A stretch of 5,128 nucleotides of DNA from Anaeroplasma sp902783745 (GCA_946617655.1 CAMOKL010000053.1:1-5128), one strand, 5' to 3'; counted from the first letter of the stretch, positions 1-5,039 are shown. Program-made: numbers and translations. The notes: generated from the letters alone by a model not told the origin.

Positions 1-54
1 ATAAGCTACTAAAGGAAGAATTAAAGCTTTAATTAACTCTTCAAAATTTATCAT
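1..54 (-). CDS. khpA: KhpA KH-domain RNA-binding protein, N-terminal fragment (runs off left edge)
   Basis: The first 18 codons read MINFEELIKALILPLVAY, which matches the usual start of the small KH-domain protein KhpA (YlqC), typically an M-x-(D/N)-(Y/F)-x-E-L-(I/V) opening followed by a 'PLV-x-(Y/H)-P' turn. KhpA is a cytoplasmic RNA chaperone of about 75-90 residues that, in other Bacillota, partners with KhpB and affects cell size and division; that role is known from the family and not visible here. The ATG is set by a strong AGGAGGT site 6 nt upstream. The gene follows rpsP in the order known from many Bacillota (rpsP-khpA-rimM-trmD-rplS) and must share its transcript, as only 11 bp separate the two coding regions. 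The KH domain itself (GxxG loop) lies outside the window, so the call rests on the N-terminus plus synteny. Confidence 0.85.
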   Translation of the reverse strand, partial: MINFEELIKALILPLVAY

Positions 55-60
55 TAGTAG

Positions 61-67
61 ACCTCCT
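61..67 (-). promoter_or_regulatory. khpA ribosome binding site overlapping the rpsP stop codon
   Basis: On the minus strand AGGAGGT sits 6 nt before the khpA ATG. The TAG stop of rpsP (66-68) shares two bases with it, so ribosomes finishing S16 clear the site where khpA translation begins. This implies translational coupling of the two genes (inference). Confidence 0.8.
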
Positions 68-311
68 ACTTAGTGATAACTTTTTCAGCTTCTAAGATAT
101 TCTTAACTGTAACTGTAGGTTGAGCACCCTTAGCTAACCAAGCGTTAACCTTTTCAGCATCTACTGTAACCTTAGCAGGGTTTGCCTTTGGTTCATATGT
201 TCCTAAAATTTCTAAGAACTTACCATCACGTGGAGAACGTGAATCAGCAGCAACAATACGATACTTTGGAGCCTTGTGTGCACCAAATCTTTGTAATCTA
301 ATTTTAACCAT
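66..311 (-). CDS. rpsP: 30S ribosomal protein S16
   Basis: The product is 81 residues, normal for bacterial S16, which binds 16S rRNA and helps assemble the small subunit. Recognisable family segments are the N-terminal MVKIRLQRFGAHKAPKYRIV (residues 1-20), ADSRSPRDGKFLEILGTYEP (22-41) and the C-terminal WLAKGAQPTVTV (58-69). The last residues (NILEAEKVITK) differ from the common 'LL-x-x-x-G' ending, but this tail is variable in the family. The start is the ATG at 311, because it gives the conserved MVKIRLQ N-terminus and has AAAAGGAGT 9 nt upstream; a TTG 27 bases further out would add a non-conserved extension and lie upstream of that site. A strong promoter lies 40 bp upstream and khpA follows immediately. 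In many Bacillota ffh precedes rpsP; here a lipid operon takes that place. Confidence 0.97.
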   Translation of the reverse strand: MVKIRLQRFGAHKAPKYRIVAADSRSPRDGKFLEILGTYEPKANPAKVTVDAEKVNAWLAKGAQPTVTVKNILEAEKVITK

Positions 312-350
312 ATATAATACACTCCTTTTCTTTTTCAAAATAACACATTC

Positions 351-378
351 ATTATATCACATAAAAATAAGGTGTCAA
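351..378 (-). promoter_or_regulatory. Promoter of rpsP-khpA (TTGACA-16-TATAAT)
   Basis: On the minus strand a perfect -35 box TTGACA (378-373) and a perfect -10 box TATAAT (356-351) are separated by 16 bp. Transcription would start near 344, giving a leader of about 32 nt that contains the rpsP ribosome binding site. The -35 box lies inside the downstream arm of the terminator of the preceding operon. Confidence 0.88.
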
Positions 379-396
379 GCATTTTTTCTTGACACC
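363..396 (-). terminator. Intrinsic terminator of the acyltransferase/GT8 operon
   Basis: Read on the minus strand, GGTGTCAAG (396-388), an 8-nt loop AAAAAATG and CTTGACACC (379-371) form a perfect 9-bp stem, followed at once by the U-rich run TTATTTTT. It begins 10 bp after the stop codon of the GT8-acyltransferase fusion gene. The 3' arm contains the rpsP -35 hexamer. Confidence 0.88.
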
Positions 397-406
397 ATAA
401 ATTTTA

Positions 407-2176
407 TTATCTTGCAGTAATATATTCAAGCTTTCTTCCATATGAAGCTTCATATTGACGCTTCCACATTTGGAAGTTCTTATCCATCATAGAATCTATG
501 TTTTCTGTCTTACTCTTTAATGGATCTGGATATATTGGCTTCATAATATGAATTGTATATTCTTGAATATTAAATCCATCAGGACCTACAATATCAGAAT
601 CTTCCATAGTTATAAAGCATGGTACTACAGGTACATTATTATTAACTGCGAATTGGAAAGCTCCCTTCTTTAAAGGCTTTGGCTTTCTATAATTCCACCA
701 CATTGATTGTTCTGGATATACTAAAACTAAATCTCCACGCTTTAATATTTCATTTGTTGATTTAACAAATTCCTTTAAAACCTTAGGATTAGATGCTAAA
801 GGAAGTGTATAACAATTTCTCATTAAGAATCCAAAGAATCCTGGGAATGAAGTATAATTACCTTCTCTTATTACTCTATAGAATTTCTTCTTTCTCATAT
901 CACATGATGCTTCATATGCCATTTGAATTGCGAAAGAATCAAATGCGTTAAAGTGATTACATGTTAAGATTGCACCAGACTCTAGATTAGCTAAATTTTC
1001 AGTACCAATAATATCTTTTACAATCATCTTTTTAGTACGATTAATAGAATTTAGATAACGTCTTGCAATAAAATATGCAGCACGAGTCTTAAGCTTACTT
1101 CTAATCTTCTTCTTTGTATAATCAACCTCACCTGGCTTTAATGGACGTGTAGGTGGGTCTTGTTCAACATCTAAGTCAAACTTTCCTTCTGTTTCATATT
1201 CTCTTATTTTTGCAAGTATTTCTAATCTATCAATACTTTTTCTTTTTGACTTAACATCAACCCATTTAATTTCTTTATTAGTTTCTTTTATTGCTAAGTC
1301 TCTAAGACGATTTCCTGCTTCTAAATCACGCTTTCTTTGTTCATCTGTATAATTAGATAATATATCTCTTATTTCATTAAAATAAGGAGTCATCTTACAA
1401 TATTTCCAGAAGTATGATTCTAATCTAACATCATAAAAATGCCAAGGCTTACTCCACATAATATAATGAATCATATTAATTTCTGAATCCTTATATTTTA
1501 TTTCTCCATAAACCTCTGTATTCCATGAATCAGTAATCCATCTTACTCTTCCTTCACAAATAATATTTAAGTAATCCTCATCCTGAGTTACCTTACATTC
1601 ATATAATGAAACAATATCTGTGAATTGATCTAGAACGCATTCATTTCTAAATGCTTCTAGATTTATTAATAATAAACCAGCATTGAAGAATTTATTTCTA
1701 TCAATACCTAAATTAGTTTCAACATAATCTCCATAGATCTTATTTTGAACCATTGCTTGCTCATGACAAGCACCAACTAAATTATCTCCAAGTTCAGTTG
1801 AATATAATTTAGCTATATCTCCTAATACAACAGTATCAGAATCAATATATATTGCCTTTTCATATTCTTGGAACATATCAGCAATAAATAATCTATAATA
1901 TGTTGCATTTGAATAATAATCTCTTAATGGAAGTCTATCCTGAACCTTCTTAATATATGATGTACAATCAATAAATTGTAATCTAGCATTTGAATAAGGT
2001 TCTAAAATCTTATAACCTACTTCCATTTTTTCATAAGAAATACCAGTATTCATTATGTATAAATGATATTCATAATTCTTACTTGCATTTTCCATAATTG
2101 ATTTCATTGTAACGTATGTAAATTTAATAAAATTTTCATCGCATGCAAAGAAAATGGGTACTACCTTGTTATTCAT
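407..2176 (-). CDS. Bifunctional fusion: GT8 glycosyltransferase plus PlsC-type acyltransferase
   Basis: This 589-residue protein has two enzyme domains. Residues 1 to about 265 are a GT8 glycosyltransferase (retaining, GT-A fold): N-terminal VPIFFACDENF, the metal-binding DSD at 112-114 in YIDSDTVVLGDI, FNAGLLLINL (164-173), QDEDYLN (198-204) and the late His-x5-Lys-Pro-Trp motif (H237, KPW 243-245). A charged linker of about 90 residues follows. Residues from about 365 to 550 are a lysophospholipid acyltransferase (PlsC-like) domain: NHFNAFD with the canonical His-x4-Asp (H408, D413) and VYPEQSMWW (486-494) in the position of the acceptor-phosphate motif. No signal peptide or clear transmembrane helix is visible, so it is probably cytoplasmic and peripheral to the membrane. 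It is the last gene of its operon; its ATG overlaps the end of the upstream GT8 gene by 8 bases and has AAGGAG 6 nt before it. By inference it glycosylates and acylates a glycolipid or envelope precursor; sugar donor and acceptor are unknown. Confidence 0.9.
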   Translation of the reverse strand: MNNKVVPIFFACDENFIKFTYVTMKSIMENASKNYEYHLYIMNTGISYEKMEVGYKILEPYSNARLQFIDCTSYIKKVQDRLPLRDYYSNATYYRLFIADMFQEYEKAIYIDSDTVVLGDIAKLYSTELGDNLVGACHEQAMVQNKIYGDYVETNLGIDRNKFFNAGLLLINLEAFRNECVLDQFTDIVSLYECKVTQDEDYLNIICEGRVRWITDSWNTEVYGEIKYKDSEINMIHYIMWSKPWHFYDVRLESYFWKYCKMTPYFNEIRDILSNYTDEQRKRDLEAGNRLRDLAIKETNKEIKWVDVKSKRKSIDRLEILAKIREYETEGKFDLDVEQDPPTRPLKPGEVDYTKKKIRSKLKTRAAYFIARRYLNSINRTKKMIVKDIIGTENLANLESGAILTCNHFNAFDSFAIQMAYEASCDMRKKKFYRVIREGNYTSFPGFFGFLMRNCYTLPLASNPKVLKEFVKSTNEILKRGDLVLVYPEQSMWWNYRKPKPLKKGAFQFAVNNNVPVVPCFITMEDSDIVGPDGFNIQEYTIHIMKPIYPDPLKSKTENIDSMMDKNFQMWKRQYEASYGRKLEYITAR

Positions 2177-3008
2177 GGTTTTCTCCTTCCGTAAATGAGT
2201 GCTTTAATGCTAAATACTCATTTAAGATATCATCAAACTGATGATATTTTAGTTTGTTATGTATATCATCTACATGCCACTGTTTAATGTTTGCAACATG
2301 CGGATATGGTGTAAAATATAATCTCTTTGCAAAGTGTCTAATAACTGTTTTCTTAGTAAGCATACCTTGACAGTTAAATTTTTGCTTAAGCATTTTCTTT
2401 TTTGTTGTAGATCTTATTAATGCAGATTGATCTGCAAAAGGTAAATGCTTTAATCTTAATAATTTTCTTGCTTTTTCTAATATCTTTGTTTGCTTCATGT
2501 ATTCTAAATTAAATAGTAATACACCAGCATTTATGTAATTTGGGTGAACTAATAGTTTACCATATTGGTCTCTTGCAGCTGCGTATTCATAGCCTGTAAC
2601 ATCAATATTATAAATTTCATTAATATCGCGATTAAACATTATATCGCAATCTAAATATAATAGCTTATCTGGCATATTAGGTACTAAATCTGCAAGTAAT
2701 CTTAATAATGTATATGGAGATGCATAACAATGTTCATTAGGGCATCCCTTAAATTCTTTATTGTATAGGTCTGTAACATCAATCATTACTACCTTATTGT
2801 CTTTATTATATTTTTGTGCAACCTTCTCAAAGAATATTCTCATTTCTTCTGTTAAAGGTGTATATTGTGGCTTTAGATATGTACAATCTGCAGTATAAAT
2901 ATAGAATGTTATTGGTTCAGTATCATCACTTCTTTTAAATATTGATAGCATTCCAGTAAGCACTCCATCAAATACCTTAGTGTTTCCACAGAATAGTACG
3001 TTTTTCAT
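2169..3008 (-). CDS. GT8-family glycosyltransferase
   Basis: This is a 279-residue stand-alone GT8 enzyme. Visible family features are an N-terminal nucleotide-binding strand (MKNVLFCGNTKVFDG), LLYLDCDIMFNRDI with the DCD metal site at 120-122, YINAGVLLFNL (158-168) and FADQSALI (191-198), equivalent to the D-Q-D region. The canonical late H-x-x-G-x-x-K-P-W motif of GT8 is not obvious. The C-terminus has IRHF (223-226) and KQWH (242-245) instead, so donor binding may differ from that of the fused paralogue. It is the second gene of the operon. The start is ATG at 3008; the preceding in-frame codon series hits the TAA of the acyltransferase gene 6 bp upstream. Its ribosome site AGGAGGT (3028-3022) is inside the upstream gene and 13 nt from the ATG, rather long, which may mean dependence on coupling. 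The sugar transferred cannot be predicted. Confidence 0.88.
   Translation of the reverse strand: MKNVLFCGNTKVFDGVLTGMLSIFKRSDDTEPITFYIYTADCTYLKPQYTPLTEEMRIFFEKVAQKYNKDNKVVMIDVTDLYNKEFKGCPNEHCYASPYTLLRLLADLVPNMPDKLLYLDCDIMFNRDINEIYNIDVTGYEYAAARDQYGKLLVHPNYINAGVLLFNLEYMKQTKILEKARKLLRLKHLPFADQSALIRSTTKKKMLKQKFNCQGMLTKKTVIRHFAKRLYFTPYPHVANIKQWHVDDIHNKLKYHQFDDILNEYLALKHSFTEGENHE
2183..2188 (-). promoter_or_regulatory. Ribosome binding site of the GT8-acyltransferase fusion, inside the upstream gene
   Basis: AAGGAG on the minus strand lies 6 nt before the fusion gene ATG and within the last codons of the GT8 gene, which itself stops 8 bases past that ATG. It fixes the fusion start and implies coupled translation. 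Confidence 0.75.
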
Positions 3009-3014
3009 ATGAAA

Positions 3015-3785
3015 TTATGATACCTCCTTTTTAACATATTCAATTAGCTTATAATCACTTAAAGCCGATCTTTCTTTCATTTTATCATAAACTTCATTTC
3101 TAAGCTTAGCTCTTCTTTCGCTTTTTGATAAGCTTAAGTCAGGAATGAAAGGACCATCTACATAAGTAGTTATTCTAATTTTTCCTTTTACAAGGTTATA
3201 ACAATTAGTAAAACAATATACCTTAGTATTAAAATCTATAGGATAACGAAATGAAGTATCCAAAAAATTTCTAATACCTGTATAATATGGCCAAATATGA
3301 GCCTCAGGATAAATCATTATCGCATGTTTTTGTTCTACTCTTTTTTTAATTGCCTTTATGAAATTCTTACTTGCGCCAATTGTATCAGGTAAAGGCATAG
3401 CACCCATAGATGGTGTAACTCTTCCTAAATAAGGCATTGATACGTTATTTGGATGAACAATAACATAAGTATCTTTTGGGTTATTTACCATTGTTGGGAT
3501 TAAAGCATCCGCAACATCCTGAGTATGATTTCCATAAATGAAATACGCCTCATGTCTTGATTGCTTTAATATTTTTTTATTTACAATTTTATGATGAAAT
3601 TTCTTATGTAAATAAATTTTTGCTAAAGGGTTCGCAACAATTCTATACCAGAATATATGTGTCAAAAATTTAATGGGGCCACGCCTAATATACTTATAGT
3701 TTTCATCAATTTTTTTAGGTGTAATTTTTGTTGGAGAAAACTCATCATTAAGTTCATCCTCATAATAAATTATCTTCTTGTCCAT
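3015..3785 (-). CDS. Lysophospholipid acyltransferase-family protein (PlsC-like)
   Basis: This 256-residue protein belongs to the PlsC/LPLAT superfamily, which moves acyl chains onto lysolipid or related acceptors at the inner membrane face. The evidence is YFIYGNHTQDVADA (81-94) as the catalytic His block and IYPEAHIWPYYTGIRNF (158-174) as the acceptor block with E161. The usual His-x4-Asp is replaced by His-x5-Asp (H87, D93), with another Asp at 90; I believe related Bacillota proteins share a shifted spacing, but this needs an alignment. The segment around 37-57 is moderately hydrophobic and basic, more like a membrane-associating helix than a signal peptide. The ATG at 3785 has TGAGGGG 8 nt upstream. 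It is the first gene of the operon, followed after 6 bp by the GT8 gene in the same reading frame. It is probably a lipid or glycolipid acyltransferase; calling it true PlsC (phosphatidate synthesis) is not justified. Confidence 0.86.
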   Translation of the reverse strand: MDKKIIYYEDELNDEFSPTKITPKKIDENYKYIRRGPIKFLTHIFWYRIVANPLAKIYLHKKFHHKIVNKKILKQSRHEAYFIYGNHTQDVADALIPTMVNNPKDTYVIVHPNNVSMPYLGRVTPSMGAMPLPDTIGASKNFIKAIKKRVEQKHAIMIYPEAHIWPYYTGIRNFLDTSFRYPIDFNTKVYCFTNCYNLVKGKIRITTYVDGPFIPDLSLSKSERRAKLRNEVYDKMKERSALSDYKLIEYVKKEVS

Positions 3786-3814
3786 AACTATAACCCCTCA
3801 AGATAAATATATTA

Positions 3815-3830
3815 TACTACTTACGTAGTA
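3815..3830 (-). repeat. 16-bp palindrome in the promoter spacer, or leader RNA hairpin
   Basis: On the minus strand TACTAC-GTAA-GTAGTA is an inverted repeat with perfect 6-bp arms. As DNA it covers the whole spacer and two bases of the -10 box of the proximal promoter, a typical operator position. As RNA made from the distal promoter it would be a short hairpin with a GUAA loop of the stable GNRA type closed by a C-G pair. The sequence alone cannot decide between the two. Confidence 0.6.
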
Positions 3831-3837
3831 AAGTCAA
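3817..3837 (-). other. Possible six-codon leader reading frame (TTG start)
   Basis: On the minus strand AAGGGTGA (3851-3844) is a good ribosome site, and 6 nt later a TTG opens the frame MTLLRK followed by TAG. It would be read only from the distal promoter, and it runs through most of the palindrome. It could be a leader peptide, but a frame this short with a TTG start can easily arise by chance. Confidence 0.22.
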
Positions 3838-3858
3838 TATTATTCACCCTTCATGCAT

Positions 3859-3887
3859 ATTATATCACGACATCTAGTTTTTGAAAA
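3859..3887 (-). promoter_or_regulatory. Distal promoter candidate of the lipid operon (TTTTCA-17-TATAAT)
   Basis: On the minus strand a perfect TATAAT (3864-3859) is preceded at the ideal 17-bp spacing by TTTTCA (3887-3882), four of six consensus bases. Transcription would start near 3852, directly at an AAGGGTGA sequence, and give a leader of about 65 nt before the acyltransferase ATG. Confidence 0.5.
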
Positions 3888-3926
3888 GAGATAAAATGGT
3901 TTTTTGTTTAGTTTTTCGTAATATTA

Positions 3927-3962
3927 ATAAAAAGACGTATATTATTATATAATATACGTCTT
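3927..3962 (-). terminator. Intrinsic terminator of the YlbF-like gene
   Basis: Arms 3962-3949 and 3945-3932 form a perfect 14-bp stem with a 3-nt loop. The stem is mostly A-T with a GACG/CGTC core. On the minus strand the hairpin runs into the U-rich run TTTTTATT. It starts 17 bp after the TAG stop of the YlbF-like gene and separates it from the lipid operon. Confidence 0.85.
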
Positions 3963-3979
3963 ACATTTGTTAATTTTTT

Positions 3980-4336
3980 CTATAATGTTATAGATGAAGT
4001 TAACTTGAATTTGTTAGAAATAGATGATTTTATTTCATTAAAATCATTATTAATCATTTCATTAATTTTTAATTCTAATTCCTTGTATTCCCTAACTAAT
4101 GGCTTAGATTGTAATGCAATTTTAGAATCAATATATTTCTTTTTTAATTCTTCTATTACATTTTTTGGATAATTCTTTTCTAATGCTTCATTGTAATATG
4201 ATTCATTAGTTTTAAAGCCAATTATTAATAATCCATATTCTTTTTTTATTATTTCATTTAATTCTTTTAATCTAATATATAATGGATTATTTGATAATTC
4301 ATTATAATATTTATCTGCCATATCAAATTCAGTCAT
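3980..4336 (-). CDS. YlbF/YmcA-family protein
   Basis: This 118-residue, mostly helical, charged protein has the layout of the YlbF/YmcA (Com_YlbF) family. An N-terminal helix carries a 'NPLYIRLKELNEIIKKEYGLL' type segment, a Lys/Glu-rich middle (about residues 50-75) follows, and the diagnostic C-terminal SKPLVREYKELELKINEM (78-95) corresponds to the family pattern 'NP-x-V-x-E-Y-x-x-x-E-x-x-L-N-x-L'. In Bacillus subtilis YlbF and YmcA form a complex with YaaT that acts on RNase Y and affects competence, sporulation and biofilm formation; a comparable RNA-turnover role here is inference, and which paralogue this is cannot be told. I chose ATG 4336 because GGTGAT lies 4 nt upstream; a GTG nine bases earlier is part of that ribosome site. 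It has its own promoter and terminator, and it diverges from def. The tail after about residue 108 (NKFKLTSSITL) is probably unstructured. Confidence 0.78.
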   Translation of the reverse strand: MTEFDMADKYYNELSNNPLYIRLKELNEIIKKEYGLLIIGFKTNESYYNEALEKNYPKNVIEELKKKYIDSKIALQSKPLVREYKELELKINEMINNDFNEIKSSISNKFKLTSSITL

Positions 4337-4340
4337 ATTT

Positions 4341-4346
4341 ATCACC
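4341..4346 (-). promoter_or_regulatory. Extended-type Shine-Dalgarno GGTGAT of the YlbF-like gene
   Basis: GGTGAT, 4 nt before the ATG, corresponds to the 3' half of the full AGGAGGTGATC complement of 16S rRNA rather than its AGGAGG core. It decides ATG 4336 over the GTG at 4345, which is inside the site. It lies only 6 nt beyond the -10 box, so it would be at the very 5' end of the mRNA. Confidence 0.6.
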
Positions 4347-4352
4347 AGAATT

Positions 4353-4381
4353 ATTATACTATAAAAGCATAGAAAATAATA
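4353..4381 (-). promoter_or_regulatory. Promoter of the YlbF-like gene
   Basis: On the minus strand a perfect TATAAT occupies 4358-4353. At 17-bp spacing the -35 position (4381-4376) reads TATTAT, a poor match, so the promoter rests mainly on its -10 box and position. The start point would be near 4346, about 10 nt before the ATG. Confidence 0.6.
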
Positions 4382-4398
4382 ACTATTTATGTTATAAT
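4370..4398 (+). promoter_or_regulatory. Promoter of def with extended -10
   Basis: A perfect TATAAT at 4393-4398 is preceded by TGT, the TGn extension that compensates for weak -35 boxes. TAGAAA (4370-4375) lies at 17-bp spacing with four of six consensus bases. Transcription would start near 4405, giving a leader of about 11 nt. The -35 abuts that of the divergent promoter. Confidence 0.72.
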
Positions 4399-4405
4399 TC
4401 GTTTT

Positions 4406-4411
4406 GGTGAT
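4406..4411 (+). promoter_or_regulatory. Extended-type Shine-Dalgarno GGTGAT of def
   Basis: GGTGAT lies 4 nt before ATG 4416, the same sequence and spacing as in the divergent YlbF-like gene. It rules out the in-frame TTG (4404) and GTG (4407), which overlap or precede it. It is 7 nt past the -10 box, so it should be at the extreme 5' end of the transcript. Confidence 0.6.
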
Positions 4412-4415
4412 TAAA

Positions 4416-5039
4416 ATGTATTACTCAAAAGATATAATTAAAGAAGGTAACAAAGATTTAGAAACTAAATGTAGTCCAGTTAAGCTTCCTTTATCTAAAG
4501 AAGATGAGGATTGTATTAGAGGATTAGCTGAATACATGGTTGTTTCTGGGAATGAAGAATTAACAAAACAATGTAATATAAGACCTGGTGTTGGTATTGC
4601 AGCACCACAAGTTGATGTATTAAAAAGAATGTTTGCGATGTCATGTGTTGATTTCTTAGATGAAAATCAAACACAATATATATTTAACTGGATTAATCCA
4701 AGAATTATTGCTGCATCAAAGGAAATGACATATCTACCTGATGGTGAAGGATGTCTTTCTGTTGATAGAGACACAAAGGGATTAGTTACACCAAGACACG
4801 TAAAAATTAAGGTTGATGGTTGGATTTATAATTATGGTACAAGACGTGTTACTAAAAAAACTATGACACTTATTGGATATCCTGCGATTGTATTCCAACA
4901 TGAATATGACCATCTAGATGGTATAATGTATACTTCTAAAATGTATGATCCTAAGGATTTAGATAAAGATATTTTCCCACTTTATACATATGAAGAAGAT
5001 AATGATGAAGAAGCTTCATCAAATGAAGAAAATAAATAA
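4416..5039 (+). CDS. def: Peptide deformylase, type 2
   Basis: The 207-residue product is a metal-dependent enzyme that removes the formyl group from the N-terminal methionine of new proteins at the ribosome exit. All three signature motifs are intact: GVGIAAPQ (58-65), EGCLS (111-115) with metal ligand Cys113, and QHEYDH (161-166) with ligands His162 and His166 and catalytic Glu163. The insertion between the first strands and GVGIAAPQ and the EGCLSVDRD form fit type 2 deformylases of Gram-positive bacteria. It is longer than the usual roughly 185 residues, mainly because of a C-terminal tail (about 191-207) rich in Glu and Asp that carries no known motif. The start is ATG 4416, as upstream TTG/GTG codons fall within the ribosome site. 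It is transcribed from its own promoter, divergent from the YlbF-like gene. No fmt or other maturation gene is visible next to it. Confidence 0.96.
   Translation: MYYSKDIIKEGNKDLETKCSPVKLPLSKEDEDCIRGLAEYMVVSGNEELTKQCNIRPGVGIAAPQVDVLKRMFAMSCVDFLDENQTQYIFNWINPRIIAASKEMTYLPDGEGCLSVDRDTKGLVTPRHVKIKVDGWIYNYGTRRVTKKTMTLIGYPAIVFQHEYDHLDGIMYTSKMYDPKDLDKDIFPLYTYEEDNDEEASSNEENK

Larger units (their letters stand above)
3811..3837 (-). promoter_or_regulatory. Proximal promoter candidate of the lipid operon (TTGACT-15-TATAAT)
   Basis: On the minus strand TTGACT (3837-3832) and a perfect TATAAT (3816-3811) are separated by only 15 bp, shorter than the usual 16-18. Start would be near 3804, shortly before the TGAGGGG ribosome site of the acyltransferase gene. 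The spacer is filled by a palindrome, suggesting an activator- or repressor-controlled promoter (inference). Confidence 0.6.

Noticed and set aside
312..338. Longer rpsP frame starting at a TTG at 338
   Set aside because: It would add nine residues not seen in S16, and the good ribosome site AAAAGGAGT lies inside that extension, correctly spaced for the ATG at 311.
389..410. Plus-strand TTGACA followed by TATTAT
   Set aside because: It is the mirror image of the terminator stem, the spacing is only 10 bp, and no plus-strand gene follows.
3015..3785. Calling the separate acyltransferase plsC
   Set aside because: Catalytic spacing differs from PlsC and it sits with glycosyltransferases, so a glycolipid acceptor is as likely as lysophosphatidate.
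3932..3979. The 14-bp hairpin as a plus-strand terminator
   Set aside because: The plus-strand T-run is 11 bp past the stem and no plus-strand gene lies to its left; the minus-strand U-run is adjacent.
4337..4345. GTG start at 4345 for the YlbF-like gene
   Set aside because: The GTG is part of the GGTGAT ribosome site; ATG 4336 is 4 nt beyond it and gives a normal family N-terminus.
4404..4415. Upstream TTG/GTG starts for def
   Set aside because: They overlap or precede GGTGAT, and the TTG coincides with the predicted transcription start; ATG 4416 is properly spaced.
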